This document shows, piece by piece, positions 27,144 to 37,686 of a DNA stretch of 50,010 nucleotides. The DNA is taken from positions 1 through 50,010 of the forward strand of contig NZ_JACSQJ010000010.1 of the NCBI RefSeq assembly GCF_014836665.1, in the 5' to 3' direction. Both the position numbers and the translations under genes were made by a program. The DNA comes from Luteimonas colneyensis. GTDB taxonomy: Bacteria; Pseudomonadota; Gammaproteobacteria; Xanthomonadales; Xanthomonadaceae. Numbering within the stretch: the first letter of the stretch is position 1; each line of letters opens with the position of its first letter. Under the pieces are notes generated by a model. It was not told the origin of the DNA, made no database searches, and worked only from the letters and a program-made list of their open reading frames with translations.

Positions 27144-28856
27144 ATGAGCGGAACGATACAGGACGGGCCAAAGGGGGAGGGCGTGGGCGACGCGGCCGGG
27201 GCCGCGGGGCTGGATCCGGCGGCCTCGATGCCGGCGACGAAGGCCGCGGCCCACGGCGGCGGTGCGCCACCGGCGCCGGGCGAGGGACCGAAGCCGCGCC
27301 GGGGCGGCGGCCTGCTGCGCTCCACCGCGGTGTTCAGCGCCATGACCCTGCTGTCGCGGATCGCGGGCTTCCTGCGCGATGCGCTGCAGTCGCGCGTGTT
27401 CGGCGTTTCGGTGGCGATGGACGCCTTCGTCATCGCCTACCGGATCCCGAACTACCTGCGCCGGATCTTCGCCGAGGGCTCGGTGCAGATGGCCTTCGTG
27501 CCGGTGTTCAACGAGCTGCGCGAGCGCGGCGACCCGAAGGCGCTGAAGGAATTCCTCGACGCCATGGCCGGCGCGCTGCTGGCCGTGGTGCTGGTGTTCG
27601 CGGCCGTCGGCATGCTGGCCGCGCCGCTGCTGGCGCGCATGTTCGCGCCCGGCGCCATCGACGATCCGGACAAGCTGGCGCTGATCGCCGGCATGCTCCG
27701 GATCACCTTCCCGTACCTCGTGTGCATCTCGCTGATGGCGCTGGTGGCCTCGGTGCTCAACAGCTTCGGGCGCTTCGCGCTGCCGGCGGTGACGCCGGTG
27801 CTGCACAACCTGGTGATGATCGCCGCCATCGTCTGGGCCTCGCGCTGGTTCGCCGAACCGGTGAAGGCGCTGGCCTGGGGCGTGCTGGTGGCGGGCGTGC
27901 TGCAGCTGGCCCTGCTCTGGCCGGCGCTGGGGCGGCTGGGGATGCGGCCGAGCTTCAAACCGGGCTTCCACCATCCGGACGTGCGCCGGGTCGCCAGGCT
28001 GATGGTGCCGACGCTGTTCTCGTCGTCCGTGGCCCAGCTCAACCTGCTCGTGGGCACCATCTTCGCGTCGCTGCTGGTGACCGGCAGCCAGACCTGGCTG
28101 TACCTGTCCGACCGCCTGGTGGAATTCCCGCTGGGCCTGTTCGGCGTGGCCATCGGCACCGTGATCCTGCCGCACCTCTCGCGCCGGCACGCGGCCGAGG
28201 ACAGCGAAGGCTACGGCGCCACGCTGGACTGGGCGCTGCGCATGGCGCTGCTGGCCGGCGTGCCGGCGGCCGTGGGCCTGCTGCTGCTGGCCGAGCCGCT
28301 GACCGCGGTGGTCTACCAGGGCGGGCGCTTCACCCCGCACGACACCCGCATGGCGGCGCTCAGCCTGGCGGCGATGAGCATCGGCATCCCGGCGTTCATG
28401 CTCACCAAGGTGCTGGCTCCGGCCTTCTACGCCCGCCAGGACACGAAGACGCCGATGCGCGCGGCGATCATCACCGTCATCGCCAACGTCGTCATGACCA
28501 TCGCCTTCACCACGCCGCTGTGGCTGTGGAACGTGCCCGGCGCCCACGGCGGCATCGCGCTGGCGACCGGGCTGGCGGGCATCGTCAACGCCTGGCTGCT
28601 GTGGCGCTACCTGAAGCGCGCCGGCCTGGCGCGGCTGCAGCCCGGCTGGGGCGTGTTCTGGCTGCGGATGACCGCGGCCTGCGTCGCGATGGCGGCGACC
28701 GTGCTGGCGCTGGATGCGTGGATCGGGGACTGGACGGCGATCGGAAGCCTGCTGCTGCGCGCGGGCCTGCTGCTGGCGGTGGTGGCCGCCGGGGCCCTGG
28801 CCTATGGCGTGGCGATGGTGGCGCTGGGCCTACGGCCGCGGCACCTGCAGCACTGA
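27144..28856 (+). CDS. murJ: Lipid II flippase MurJ
   Basis: This polytopic MOP-superfamily protein moves lipid II across the inner membrane for peptidoglycan synthesis. The core begins [24 protein letters not shown] and contains the family block [14 protein letters not shown]; about 14 membrane segments follow to the C-terminus. With the ATG used here the protein has 570 residues, about 50-60 more than usual, all in an Ala/Gly/Pro-rich N-terminal tail. The start is uncertain: ATG 27102 or 27135 or GTG 27183 are other choices, and none has a clearly spaced ribosome site. Confidence 0.93.
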   Translation: MSGTIQDGPKGEGVGDAAGAAGLDPAASMPATKAAAHGGGAPPAPGEGPKPRRGGGLLRSTAVFSAMTLLSRIAGFLRDALQSRVFGVSVAMDAFVIAYRIPNYLRRIFAEGSVQMAFVPVFNELRERGDPKALKEFLDAMAGALLAVVLVFAAVGMLAAPLLARMFAPGAIDDPDKLALIAGMLRITFPYLVCISLMALVASVLNSFGRFALPAVTPVLHNLVMIAAIVWASRWFAEPVKALAWGVLVAGVLQLALLWPALGRLGMRPSFKPGFHHPDVRRVARLMVPTLFSSSVAQLNLLVGTIFASLLVTGSQTWLYLSDRLVEFPLGLFGVAIGTVILPHLSRRHAAEDSEGYGATLDWALRMALLAGVPAAVGLLLLAEPLTAVVYQGGRFTPHDTRMAALSLAAMSIGIPAFMLTKVLAPAFYARQDTKTPMRAAIITVIANVVMTIAFTTPLWLWNVPGAHGGIALATGLAGIVNAWLLWRYLKRAGLARLQPGWGVFWLRMTAACVAMAATVLALDAWIGDWTAIGSLLLRAGLLLAVVAAGALAYGVAMVALGLRPRHLQH

Positions 28857-28891
28857 GCGCCGCTGCACCGCGGCGGGTCCCGCGCGGCCGC

Positions 28892-28897
28892 TATACT
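28892..28897 (+). promoter_or_regulatory. Possible -10 element of the ribF operon
   Basis: TATACT lies 55 bases before the ribF ATG in a GC-rich gap. No good -35 hexamer is present at 16-18 bases, so this is a weak call. Confidence 0.35.
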
Positions 28898-28951
28898 TGC
28901 GGGCCGACCCGGCTCGGGCGCGCTGCCTCGGGCGGACGCGCCACTCCACAC

Positions 28952-29911
28952 ATGGATCCCATGAAGCAGCTGTTCCGCGACGTCGACGGCGGGCCCCTGT
29001 GCCCCGAAGGCAGCGTGGCCTGCATCGGCGCCTTCGACGGCCTGCACCTGGGCCACCGCGCGCTGGTGCGCCACGCCGCCGGACGCGCGCGCGCGCTCGG
29101 GCTGCCGCTGGCGGCGCTGAGCTTCGAGCCGCTGCCGCGCGAGTTCTTCACTCCCGACGCGCCGCCGCCGCGGCTGATGCTGCCGCGGGCGCGCGTCGAA
29201 GGGCTGTGCGACCTGGGCGTCGACCTGGTCGGCCTGCTGCGCTTCAACCGCGCGTTCACCGCCATGACGCCCGACGGATTCGCCGCGCGCGTGCTCGCCG
29301 GGCGCCTGCGCGCGCGGGAGGTCTGGGTCGGCCCCGGCTTCCGCTACGGCCACCGCCGCGCCGGCGACATCGGCAGCCTGCAGGCCGCCGGCCAGCTCAT
29401 GGACTTCAGCGCCGGCGAGATCGAGCCGGTACTGCTCGACGGCGAACGGGTGTCCAGCACGCGCATCCGCGCCGCGCTGGTGGCCGGCGACTTCGCCGCC
29501 GCGGCGCGCCTGCTCGGACGGCCCTATGCCATCGGCGGGCGCGTCGTGCGCGGTCGCCAGCTTGGCCGCACGCTCGGCTTCCCCACCGCCAACCTGCGCT
29601 TCGGCGGCAAGGTGCCGGCGCTGCAGGGCATCTATGCCACGCGCGTGCACGGCGTCGGCGACGCGCCCTGGCCGTCGGTGTCGAGCTTCGGCACCCGGCC
29701 CACGGTCGACGGCGTCGAGCCGCTGCTGGAAGCCCACCTGTTCGATTTCGACGGCGACCTGTACGGTCGGCGCATCGAAGTGGAGTTCGTCGCGCGCCTG
29801 CGCGACGAGGAGAAGTACCCCGACCTGCCGACCCTGGTCGCGCAGATGGACCGCGATGCCGCCAGCGCGCGCGCGATCCTGATGCAGGCCCCCCAGCGAG
29901 CAACCGCGTGA
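28952..29911 (+). CDS. ribF: Bifunctional riboflavin kinase / FAD synthetase
   Basis: The 319-residue protein makes FMN and then FAD from riboflavin. The N-terminal nucleotidyl-transferase domain has [14 protein letters not shown] and, later, [11 protein letters not shown] (key S-S-T-R); the C-terminal kinase domain begins near [25 protein letters not shown], with the conserved GFPTAN. ATG 28961 (three codons later) is an equal choice. The stop overlaps the ileS start (GTGA), giving the conserved order ribF-ileS-lspA. Confidence 0.96.
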   Translation: MDPMKQLFRDVDGGPLCPEGSVACIGAFDGLHLGHRALVRHAAGRARALGLPLAALSFEPLPREFFTPDAPPPRLMLPRARVEGLCDLGVDLVGLLRFNRAFTAMTPDGFAARVLAGRLRAREVWVGPGFRYGHRRAGDIGSLQAAGQLMDFSAGEIEPVLLDGERVSSTRIRAALVAGDFAAAARLLGRPYAIGGRVVRGRQLGRTLGFPTANLRFGGKVPALQGIYATRVHGVGDAPWPSVSSFGTRPTVDGVEPLLEAHLFDFDGDLYGRRIEVEFVARLRDEEKYPDLPTLVAQMDRDAASARAILMQAPQRATA

Positions 29912-32754
29912 CCGACGACAGCCAACGCTACAAGCCGACCATCCTCCTGCCCGAGACCGCGTTCCCGATGCGCGGGGACCTGCCGAAGCGGGAGCCGGGC
30001 ACCCTTGCGCGCTGGGAGGCCGAGGGCCTGTACCGGCAGCTGCGCGAGCATGCCGCGGGTCGCCCGCGCTTCGTGCTGCACGACGGCCCGCCCTACGCCA
30101 ACGGCGCGATCCACCTGGGGCACGCGGTCAACAAGATCCTCAAGGACATCATCGTCCGCTCGAAGACGGTCGCCGGTTTCGATGCGCCCTACGTCCCGGG
30201 CTGGGACTGCCACGGCCTGCCGATCGAGATCGCGATCGAGAAGAAGCACGGCCGCGTCGGCGCGAAGCTCGACGCCCGCGCCTTCCGCCAGGCCTGCCGC
30301 GAATACGCGCTGTCGCAGGTCGAGCTGCAGAAGCAGGATTTCAAGCGCCTGGGCGTGCTCGGCGACTGGGACGATCCCTATCTCTCGCTGGACCCGAAGT
30401 TCGAGGCCGACGAGATGCGTGCCCTGGCCAGGGTGATCGACAACGGCCACCTGCTGCGGGGCGCGAAGCCGGTGTACTGGTGCTTCGACTGCGGTTCGGC
30501 GCTGGCCGAGGCCGAGATCGAGTACCAGGACAAGGTCTCGCCGGCGGTGGACGTGGCCTATCCGGCGCGCGGGTCCGACGCGGTGGCGCGCGTGTTCGGC
30601 GCGGTGCTGCCGGCGGGCGTCGAAGTCGCCGTGCCGATCTGGACCACCACGCCGTGGACGCTGCCGGCGTCGCTGGCGGTGTCGCTGGGTCCGGAGATCG
30701 AATACGCGCTGGTCGAAGGCCCGCCGCACGGCGGGCAGGCGCGCTGGCTGGTGGTGGCCGCGTCGCTGGCCCCGAAGGTGCTGGCGCGCTACGGCGTCGA
30801 CGGCGAGCCGGTGGTCCTCGGCCATGCCAAGGGCGCCGCGCTCGAAGGCCTGCTGTTCGCGCATCCCTTCTATGCCGATCGCGACATCCCGGTGATCCTC
30901 GGCGACCACGTCACCGACGACGACGGCACCGGCGCCGTGCACACCGCGCCGGGCCACGGCCAGGAGGATTTCGCGGCCGCACGCGCCTACGGCATCGTCG
31001 ACCGCTACACCGCGGCGCAGATGAATCCGGTGGACGGCCGCGGCGTGTACCTGCCGTCGACGCCGGATGCGGACGGCACGGTGCTGGCCGGCACCCACAT
31101 CTGGAAGGCCAACGACGCCATCGTCGAGGTGCTGCGTGCGCGCGGTGCCCTGCTGGCGTCCTCGAAGCTCGAGCACAGCTATCCGCACTGCTGGCGCCAC
31201 CGTACCCCGGTCGCCTTCCGTGCCACGCCGCAGTGGTTCATCTCGATGGACCAGGCCGGCCTGCGCCGTGATGCGCTGGCCGCGATCGAAGGCGTGGAAT
31301 GGTTCCCGGGGTGGGGCCAGGCGCGCATCGCCGGCATGGTCGAAGGCCGCCCGGACTGGACGATCTCGCGCCAGCGCACCTGGGGCGTGCCGATCGCGCT
31401 GTTCGTGCACCGCGAGACCGGCGAGCCGCACCCGCGCTCCAGCGAACTGATGCGCGCCGCGGCCGACCGGGTCGAGCAGGGCGGCATCGACGCCTGGTTC
31501 GACCTCGACGCCACCGAGCTGCTGGGCGACGAGGCGGCGGACTACGACAAGGTCACCGACATCCTCGACGTCTGGTTCGATTCCGGCGTCACCCACGAGT
31601 GCGTGCTCGCCGCGCGCGGCCTGGGCAAGCCGGCCGACCTCTATCTCGAAGGCTCCGACCAGCACCGCGGCTGGTTCCAGTCCTCGCTGCTGACCGGCGT
31701 CGCGATCGACGGGGCCGCGCCGTACCGGCAGTGCCTCACCCACGGCTTCACCGTGGACGAGCACGGCCGCAAGATGTCGAAGTCGCTGGGCAACGGCATC
31801 GAGCCGCAGGAGATCATGAAGACGCTGGGCGCGGACATCCTGCGCCTGTGGATCGCTTCGGCCGACTACTCCAACGAGATGTCGCTGTCGAAGGAGATCC
31901 TCAAGCGCAACGCCGACGCCTACCGCCGCATCCGCAACACCGCGCGTTTCCTGCTCGGCAACCTCCACGGCTTCGATCCCGCCGCGCACCTGCTGCCGCC
32001 CGACGACATGGTCGCGCTCGACCGCTGGATCGTGCACCGCGCCCGCGAGCTGCAGGAGCGGCTGGCGGACGCCTATGCGCGCTACGACTTCGCCGAGGTG
32101 GTGCAGCTCTTGATGAACTTCTGCAGCGTCGACCTCGGCTCGCTGTACCTCGACGTCACGAAGGACCGCCTGTACACGATGCGCGAGGACTCGCGCGGGC
32201 GCCGCAGCGCGCAGTCGGCCATGTACCGCATCGCCGAGGCCTTCGTGCGCTGGATCGCGCCGGTGCTGGCGTTCACCGCCGACGAGATGTGGGCCCACCT
32301 GCCGGGCGAGCGCGAAGGCAACGTGCTGTTCGCGACCTGGTACGAGGGCCTGGCGCCGCTGCCGGACGGGGCGCGGCTGTCGGCGCGTGCCTTCGACGAC
32401 CTGCTGCGCCTGCGCGAGCAGGTCGCCAAGGTGCTCGAGCCGATGCGCGCCAGCGGCGCGATCGGCGCCGCGCTGGAGGCCGAGATCACGATCGCCTGCG
32501 GCGTCGCCGACCAGAACTGGCTGTCGGGCCTGCTCGACGAGCTGCGCTTCTTCTTCATCAGCGGCGACGTGGCCATGGTGGCCGACGAGGACGCGGAATC
32601 GATCCGCGTGTCGGCGACGCCCACGGAGAAGCCCAAGTGCGTGCGCTGCTGGCAGCACCGTGGCGACGTCGGCGTGGCCGAGGCGCACCCGCAGCTGTGC
32701 GGCCGCTGCGTGTCCAACGTCGAGGGTGAGGGGGAGGACCGCCAGTGGTTCTGA
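29908..32754 (+). CDS. ileS: Isoleucyl-tRNA synthetase
   Basis: This class I synthetase has 948 residues. The HIGH-type motif HLGH lies at 69-72 within [13 protein letters not shown], the KMSKS motif at 622-626, and the editing (CP1) domain between them. The C-terminal zinc finger is seen as KCVRCWQH and LCGRC. A GTG start overlapping the ribF stop was chosen since the N-terminus then matches the family. The lspA gene overlaps the 3' end by ten bases. Confidence 0.97.
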   Translation: MTDDSQRYKPTILLPETAFPMRGDLPKREPGTLARWEAEGLYRQLREHAAGRPRFVLHDGPPYANGAIHLGHAVNKILKDIIVRSKTVAGFDAPYVPGWDCHGLPIEIAIEKKHGRVGAKLDARAFRQACREYALSQVELQKQDFKRLGVLGDWDDPYLSLDPKFEADEMRALARVIDNGHLLRGAKPVYWCFDCGSALAEAEIEYQDKVSPAVDVAYPARGSDAVARVFGAVLPAGVEVAVPIWTTTPWTLPASLAVSLGPEIEYALVEGPPHGGQARWLVVAASLAPKVLARYGVDGEPVVLGHAKGAALEGLLFAHPFYADRDIPVILGDHVTDDDGTGAVHTAPGHGQEDFAAARAYGIVDRYTAAQMNPVDGRGVYLPSTPDADGTVLAGTHIWKANDAIVEVLRARGALLASSKLEHSYPHCWRHRTPVAFRATPQWFISMDQAGLRRDALAAIEGVEWFPGWGQARIAGMVEGRPDWTISRQRTWGVPIALFVHRETGEPHPRSSELMRAAADRVEQGGIDAWFDLDATELLGDEAADYDKVTDILDVWFDSGVTHECVLAARGLGKPADLYLEGSDQHRGWFQSSLLTGVAIDGAAPYRQCLTHGFTVDEHGRKMSKSLGNGIEPQEIMKTLGADILRLWIASADYSNEMSLSKEILKRNADAYRRIRNTARFLLGNLHGFDPAAHLLPPDDMVALDRWIVHRARELQERLADAYARYDFAEVVQLLMNFCSVDLGSLYLDVTKDRLYTMREDSRGRRSAQSAMYRIAEAFVRWIAPVLAFTADEMWAHLPGEREGNVLFATWYEGLAPLPDGARLSARAFDDLLRLREQVAKVLEPMRASGAIGAALEAEITIACGVADQNWLSGLLDELRFFFISGDVAMVADEDAESIRVSATPTEKPKCVRCWQHRGDVGVAEAHPQLCGRCVSNVEGEGEDRQWF

Positions 32755-33239
32755 AGCCTCGCCCGAATGCGCTGTCCTGGCTGCTGCTCTCGCTGCTGGT
32801 GCTGGCCCTGGACCAGCTGAGCAAGCAGTGGGTGCTGACCAGCCTTCCGGAGTACACCGCGATCCCGGTGATCGAGGGATTCTGGAACTGGTACCGCACC
32901 TACAACACCGGCGCCGCGTTCAGCTTCCTGTCCGACGCCGGCGGCTGGCAGAAGTGGTTCTTCACCGTCCTGGCCTTCGGCATCAGCGGCCTGCTGGCGG
33001 TGTGGCTGTCGCGCACGCCGCGCGGCGACTGGCGCACCGCGCTGCCGTTCGCGCTGGTGATCGGCGGCGCCATCGGCAACGTCGTCGACCGGCTGCTGCA
33101 CGGGCACGTCATCGACTTCATCCAGTGGCACTGGCGCGACCATTACTGGCCGGCGTTCAACATCGCGGACATGGCGATCGTGGGCGGCGCGATCGGGATC
33201 GCGCTGTTCGGCCTGCTGGCCCCGAAGAAGCCGGTTTGA
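32745..33239 (+). CDS. lspA: Lipoprotein signal peptidase (signal peptidase II)
   Basis: This 164-residue inner-membrane aspartyl peptidase has four membrane segments and the catalytic pair Asp124 (HVIDFI) and Asp142 (NIADMA). Conserved [11 protein letters not shown] and [10 protein letters not shown] are present. It removes the signal peptide from lipid-modified prolipoproteins such as the one at 3.0-4.5 kb. The GTG start lies inside the end of ileS and has GGGGGAGGA in front of it. Confidence 0.96.
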   Translation: MVLKPRPNALSWLLLSLLVLALDQLSKQWVLTSLPEYTAIPVIEGFWNWYRTYNTGAAFSFLSDAGGWQKWFFTVLAFGISGLLAVWLSRTPRGDWRTALPFALVIGGAIGNVVDRLLHGHVIDFIQWHWRDHYWPAFNIADMAIVGGAIGIALFGLLAPKKPV

Positions 33240-33251
33240 GGCAGGAGTAGA

Positions 33252-34211
33252 ATGGCGGCCATGGATATCCTGCTCGCCAACCCCCGCGGGTTCTGCGCCG
33301 GCGTCGACCGCGCGATCGAGATCGTCAAGCGCGCGATCGAGACCCTCGGTGCGCCGATCTACGTCCGCCACGAGGTGGTGCACAACCGCTACGTGGTCGA
33401 CGACCTGAAGCAGCGCGGCGCGATCTTCGTCGAGGAGCTCGACGAGGTGCCCGACGGCAACACCGTGATCTTCAGCGCCCACGGCGTGTCCCAGGCGGTG
33501 CGCAGCGAGGCCGAGCGGCGCGGGCTGAAGATCTTCGACGCCACCTGCCCGCTGGTGACCAAGGTGCACTTCGAGGTCGCCCGCCACTGCCGGGCCGGCC
33601 GCGACGTGGTCCTGATCGGCCATGCCGGGCACCCCGAGGTCGAGGGCACGATGGGGCAGTGGAACCGCGAGCGCGGCCGCGGCAGCATCTACCTGGTCGA
33701 GGACGTGGCCGACGTCGAGGCGCTCGAGGTGGGGCAGCCGGAAAACTTCGCCTACACCACCCAGACGACGCTGTCGGTCGATGACACCCGCAGCGTGATC
33801 GAGGCCCTCCGCCGCCGCTTCCCGGCGATCCAGGGCCCGAAGAACGACGACATCTGCTACGCCACCCAGAACCGCCAGGACGCCGTGCGCGAGCTCGCCG
33901 CCGAGTGCGACCTGGTGCTGGTGGTCGGCTCGCCCAACAGCTCCAACTCGAACCGCCTGCGCGAGCTGGCCGAGCGCGAGGGCGTCGAGGCCTACCTGAT
34001 CGACGGCGCCGACGAGATCGACCCGCGCTGGATCGAGGGCCGCCGCCACGTCGGCGTGACCGCGGGCGCCTCGGCACCGGACGTGCTGGTCGAAGGCGTG
34101 CTGGCGAGGCTGCGCGAGCTGGGCGCGGACGGCGTGCGCGAACTCTCGGGGGAACCCGAGAGCATGGTGTTCGCGCTGCCCAAGGAACTGCGGCTGCAGC
34201 TGGTGGACTGA
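33252..34211 (+). CDS. ispH: 4-hydroxy-3-methylbut-2-enyl diphosphate reductase
   Basis: The last enzyme of the non-mevalonate isoprenoid pathway makes IPP and DMAPP. The three iron-sulfur ligands are Cys15 ([11 protein letters not shown]), Cys99 ([11 protein letters not shown]) and Cys202 ([11 protein letters not shown]). The 319-residue length fits. ATG 33252 is four bases behind GGAG and ATG 33261 is 13 bases away; either start is possible. It closes the ribF-ileS-lspA-ispH operon; a terminator follows. Confidence 0.97.
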   Translation: MAAMDILLANPRGFCAGVDRAIEIVKRAIETLGAPIYVRHEVVHNRYVVDDLKQRGAIFVEELDEVPDGNTVIFSAHGVSQAVRSEAERRGLKIFDATCPLVTKVHFEVARHCRAGRDVVLIGHAGHPEVEGTMGQWNRERGRGSIYLVEDVADVEALEVGQPENFAYTTQTTLSVDDTRSVIEALRRRFPAIQGPKNDDICYATQNRQDAVRELAAECDLVLVVGSPNSSNSNRLRELAEREGVEAYLIDGADEIDPRWIEGRRHVGVTAGASAPDVLVEGVLARLRELGADGVRELSGEPESMVFALPKELRLQLVD

Positions 34212-34239
34212 ACGCGCGGCCCACGCGGCGCAGGCAAGG

Positions 34240-34265
34240 AAAAGGCCGCCCGGAGGCGGCCTTTT
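34240..34265. terminator. Bidirectional terminator between ispH and tRNA-Thr
   Basis: AAAAGGCCGCC, a CGGA loop and GGCGGCCTTTT form an 11-base-pair stem with A-run and T-run on opposite sides. It can end the ispH operon on the plus strand and the tRNA transcript on the minus strand. Confidence 0.88.
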
Positions 34266-34274
34266 CAGTGGTGC

Positions 34275-34350
34275 TGGTGCCGGAAATAGGAATCGAACCT
34301 ACGACCTACGCATTACGAATGCGCCGCTCTACCAACTGAGCTATTCCGGC
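34275..34350 (-). tRNA. tRNA-Thr (anticodon CGT)
   Basis: A complete 76-base cloverleaf with encoded CCA. The acceptor stem is GCCGGAA / TTCCGGC, the D arm contains AGTTGGTAGAGC, the anticodon loop is TTCGTAA (anticodon CGT, reading ACG), and the T loop is TTCGATT. It decodes the ACG codon, common in this GC-rich genome. Confidence 0.97.
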
Positions 34351-34394
34351 GGGGCCGCACATTGTAGGCGGCGCCCGCCGTTCCGGTCAAAGGC

Positions 34395-36143
34395 TCAGAG
34401 GCCGACGATTTCCAGGCCGGTGCGCAGCCGGTCGGCCAGGCGCATCGCCAGCGCGACGATGGTGAAGGTCGGGAAGGCCCAGCCGCCGGTCGGGAAGACC
34501 GAGCTTCCGGCGACGTGGAGGTTGTCGATGCCGTGGACGCGGCAGTCGGGATCGACCACGCCGTCCTCGGGGCGCAGCGACATGCGCGTGGTGCCGATAT
34601 GGTGCGCGGTGCCGACCACGTCCGGCTGGACCATCGGGTCGCGGACCCAGGGCGCGGGTTCGAAGCGGCCGCCGCAGCAGCGCGCGGTCTCTTCGCCGAG
34701 CAGGCTGGCGCTGGTGCGGTAGGAGGCATAGTCGAGGTCGGTCAGGCGCCAGTCCACGCGGACCTTGCGCATGCCCAGCGCGTCGCGGGAATCGGACAGC
34801 GTGATCCTGCTGTCGCGGTTGGGCGACTGCTCGAAGTAGGTCATCAGGTCCACGCGCTGGCAGCCGTGCAGCGGCCTGCGCCTCAGGCGGCGGGCGAGTG
34901 CGCCGGCGACGTGCCCGGCATTCATGCCCACGCTCAGCATCAGGCGCGCGCGCCGGCGGCCTGAGGCCAGCACCGGCGGGGATGGCTCGGGCAGGCCCAC
35001 CGCGAGCGCGCGCTGGACCTTGTACTCGACGTCGATGCTGGTCCCCGGGCCCGCGGGGCTGGGCCGGAACGTCGCGCGCAGTTCGCGCAGGGCCTGCAGC
35101 CCGGTCGGAACGGCACCGGCGACCGGATAGGGCCGGGCACGGGCGTTGAGGAGGCGGCGCTCACGCTGCACGCGCTCGGACAGCGACAGTTCGCGGTAGA
35201 GCGGCAGCCTGCGCCGCTGGTCGTCGCTGTTGTAGGGCCGCAGCAGCGTCCACAGGTCGCCATCGACCACCTGCCCGGCGAGGCAGCGGGGATGGTCCAT
35301 GAAGTGGCGGCCGACCTGGTCGTGCCGGTTGCCGAGGCCCTGCGGGGCCACGCTGTCGGAGGCCAGCAGCAGCCGCGCGTTCTCGATCCCGCCGGTGGCC
35401 AGCACGTAGTGCCGAGCACGCACGCTGCCGCGCCGTCCGTCCAGGTTGCGGATGGTGGCCGCCTGCACGTGGCCAGCACCGGGAGCGGCCGCCAGTTCGG
35501 TGGCCGTGGCATGGAACAGCAGGGTGATGTTGGCGGATTTCTCCAGCAGCTTCCGGTACTGCGACTCGAACATGACCGGGCTGATGAAGCAGACGCGGTC
35601 CGCGGTCAGGTCGTCGCGCAGGGGAAGCGCGTGGTCGAAATGCGCGTTGCCGAAGCTGCCGTCGCCGATCCCGTGGCGTGCGTCGATCCCGAGCAGCTCC
35701 CTGGCGCCCGTCCACCACGTCGCGAGCTCATCGAAATCGATCGGCCAGCCGCTGCAGGGCACCCAGTCCCGCGCGGCCATGTCCATGCGCGCGAGGGGCA
35801 CGCAGCCTCCGCCCCACAGCCGGGAGCTGCCGCCGAGCGCGCGCAGTCGACAGAGCGCGGGGTCGAAGGCCACGGGGCCGACCGAGTCGCCCTCGTTGAG
35901 CGCCTGGATGTCGCGCTCGCTGTCCTGCCCGCCGCTTTCGAGCACGCAGACGCTGAAGCGGCTGCCGGCGAACATGCTCGCGATCACCAGGCCCGCGGGC
36001 CCGGCGCCGATGATGCAGATGTCGCACAGATGATCGCCTGGCGTGGACGGATCGAGGAAGTCGAGGATCAAGGAGTCGGTTCCAGGCAATGGTGGCGCCG
36101 TCCAGTGGAAACGTCGATCCATCGGGGCAGCGGCCACGCTCAT
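34395..36143 (-). CDS. GMC-family FAD-dependent oxidoreductase
   Basis: The 582-residue protein has an N-terminal FAD-binding motif GAGPAG (46-51 in CIIGAGPAGLVIASMF), a flavin-binding GGSSRLWGG stretch, and the C-terminal GMC block with GTAHHIGTTRMS and a last FAD-contact segment SSVFPTGGWAFPTFTIVALA. GMC enzymes oxidise alcohols or sugars; the substrate here is unknown. No twin-arginine or Sec signal is visible. ATG 36122 (seven codons later) is an alternative start. It is a single gene, divergent from radA, with the tRNA gene behind it. Confidence 0.88.
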   Translation of the reverse strand: MSVAAAPMDRRFHWTAPPLPGTDSLILDFLDPSTPGDHLCDICIIGAGPAGLVIASMFAGSRFSVCVLESGGQDSERDIQALNEGDSVGPVAFDPALCRLRALGGSSRLWGGGCVPLARMDMAARDWVPCSGWPIDFDELATWWTGARELLGIDARHGIGDGSFGNAHFDHALPLRDDLTADRVCFISPVMFESQYRKLLEKSANITLLFHATATELAAAPGAGHVQAATIRNLDGRRGSVRARHYVLATGGIENARLLLASDSVAPQGLGNRHDQVGRHFMDHPRCLAGQVVDGDLWTLLRPYNSDDQRRRLPLYRELSLSERVQRERRLLNARARPYPVAGAVPTGLQALRELRATFRPSPAGPGTSIDVEYKVQRALAVGLPEPSPPVLASGRRRARLMLSVGMNAGHVAGALARRLRRRPLHGCQRVDLMTYFEQSPNRDSRITLSDSRDALGMRKVRVDWRLTDLDYASYRTSASLLGEETARCCGGRFEPAPWVRDPMVQPDVVGTAHHIGTTRMSLRPEDGVVDPDCRVHGIDNLHVAGSSVFPTGGWAFPTFTIVALAMRLADRLRTGLEIVGL

Positions 36144-36194
36144 CCCCTGCGACGGGCGGCCGGTATCCTGCGCTTCCTTCCCCCGTGGGTACAG

Positions 36195-37577
36195 ATGATG
36201 GCCAAGGCGAGGACCGCCTACGTCTGCAACGAATGCGGCGCCGATTTCAGCAAGTGGCAGGGGCAGTGCGGGGCCTGCGGGGCCTGGGACACGCTGTCGG
36301 AGATCGTGCTGGAGACCGCCGCCTCGGCGAAGGCCGCCGCGCCGGCGCGCCGCGGCGGCTGGGCCGGCAAGGCCGAGGCGCCCAAGGTCACCCCGCTGGC
36401 CGGGGTTCGCCAGGCCGACGAGGTGCGGGTGACCACCGGCATCGGCGAGTTCGACCGCGTGCTCGGCGGCGGCCTGGTCGAGGGCGCCGTGGTGCTGGTC
36501 GGCGGCGACCCGGGCATCGGCAAGTCGACCCTGCTGCTGCAGGCGGTGGCCAGCATGTCGGCGGCGCTGCCGGGGCTGTACGTCACCGGCGAGGAATCGC
36601 TGGCGCAGGTCGCCGGCCGCGGGCATCGCCTGGGGCTGCCGCTGGACGGCGTCAACGCGCTGGCCGAGACCTGCGTCGAGCACATCCTCGGCCATGCCGT
36701 GAAGCTCCGGCCGCGCCTGATCGTGGCCGACTCGGTGCAGACGCTTTGGACCGAAACCCTCACCGCGGCGCCCGGCTCGGTCAGCCAGGTGCGCGAGTCG
36801 GCGGCGCGGCTGGTGCGCTACGCCAAGGAAACCGGCACCGCGGTGTTCCTTGTCGGCCACGTCACCAAGGAGGGCGGCATCGCAGGCCCGCGCGTGCTCG
36901 AGCACATGGTCGACGCGGTGCTCTATTTCGAGGGCGACTCGGGGAGCCGCTTCCGGGTGCTGCGCGCGTTCAAGAACCGCTTCGGCGCGGTCAACGAGCT
37001 CGGCGTGTTCGCGATGGGCGACAAGGGGCTGAAGGAAGTGCCGAACCCGTCGGCGATCTTCCTCTCCGGCGGCTCGCGCCAGCCCGGCAGCTGCGTGATG
37101 GTGACCCGCGAGGGCACGCGGCCGCTGCTGGTCGAGGTACAGGCCCTGGTCGATTCCTCGCCGCTGTCCAACCCGCGCCGCGTGGCGGTGGGCATGGAGC
37201 AGAACCGGCTGGCGATGCTGCTGGCGGTGCTGCACCGGCATGGTGGCATCGCCACCGGGGACCAGGACGTGTTCGTCAACGTCGTCGGTGGCATCCGTGT
37301 GCAGGAGACCGCGGCCGACCTGCCGGTGCTGCTGTCGGTGTTGTCCTCGCTGCAGGACCGGCCGCTGGCGGACAAGACCATCGCCTTCGGCGAGGTCGGC
37401 CTGTCGGGCGAGATCCGTCCCGTGCCAAACGGCGAGGAGCGGCTGAAGGAGGCCGCGACCCACGGCTTCGCCCGCGCGATCGTTCCGAAGGCCAATGCGC
37501 CGAAGTCCGGCGCCTACAAGGGCCTGGAGGTGGTCGCGGTCGAACGCCTGGCCGACGCCATCGACGCCGCCGGATAA
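36195..37577 (+). CDS. radA: DNA repair protein RadA
   Basis: This 460-residue RecA-like branch-migration helicase starts with a four-cysteine zinc finger (C11, C14, C25, C28). Walker A GGDPGIGKS is at 103-112 and the RadA signature KNRFG at 260-264, followed by the Lon-like C-terminal domain (SSPLSNPRRVAVG, AFGEVGLSGEIRPV). It acts in recombinational repair. Two adjacent ATG codons (36195, 36198) could start it. A palindromic repeat follows its stop. Confidence 0.97.
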   Translation: MMAKARTAYVCNECGADFSKWQGQCGACGAWDTLSEIVLETAASAKAAAPARRGGWAGKAEAPKVTPLAGVRQADEVRVTTGIGEFDRVLGGGLVEGAVVLVGGDPGIGKSTLLLQAVASMSAALPGLYVTGEESLAQVAGRGHRLGLPLDGVNALAETCVEHILGHAVKLRPRLIVADSVQTLWTETLTAAPGSVSQVRESAARLVRYAKETGTAVFLVGHVTKEGGIAGPRVLEHMVDAVLYFEGDSGSRFRVLRAFKNRFGAVNELGVFAMGDKGLKEVPNPSAIFLSGGSRQPGSCVMVTREGTRPLLVEVQALVDSSPLSNPRRVAVGMEQNRLAMLLAVLHRHGGIATGDQDVFVNVVGGIRVQETAADLPVLLSVLSSLQDRPLADKTIAFGEVGLSGEIRPVPNGEERLKEAATHGFARAIVPKANAPKSGAYKGLEVVAVERLADAIDAAG

Positions 37578-37599
37578 CCGCCAACCCGCGAGGACTGCC

Positions 37600-37670
37600 C
37601 CTGTAGGAGCAGCTACAGCTGCGACCGCCTTGTCGCCAACCCCGGTCGCAGCTGTAGCTGCTACTGCAGG
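37600..37670. repeat. Dispersed palindromic repeat, copy 1
   Basis: A 28-base left arm (37600-37627) and right arm (37643-37670) pair with two mismatches. The arm sequence (CTGTAGGAGCAGCTACAGCT...) recurs at 43092-43168. Repeats with tgtaggagc ends are typical REP-like elements of Xanthomonadaceae and Pseudomonas. It may also act as the radA 3' end structure. Confidence 0.85.
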
Positions 37671-37686
37671 GTGGTCGGGGGTGTCG

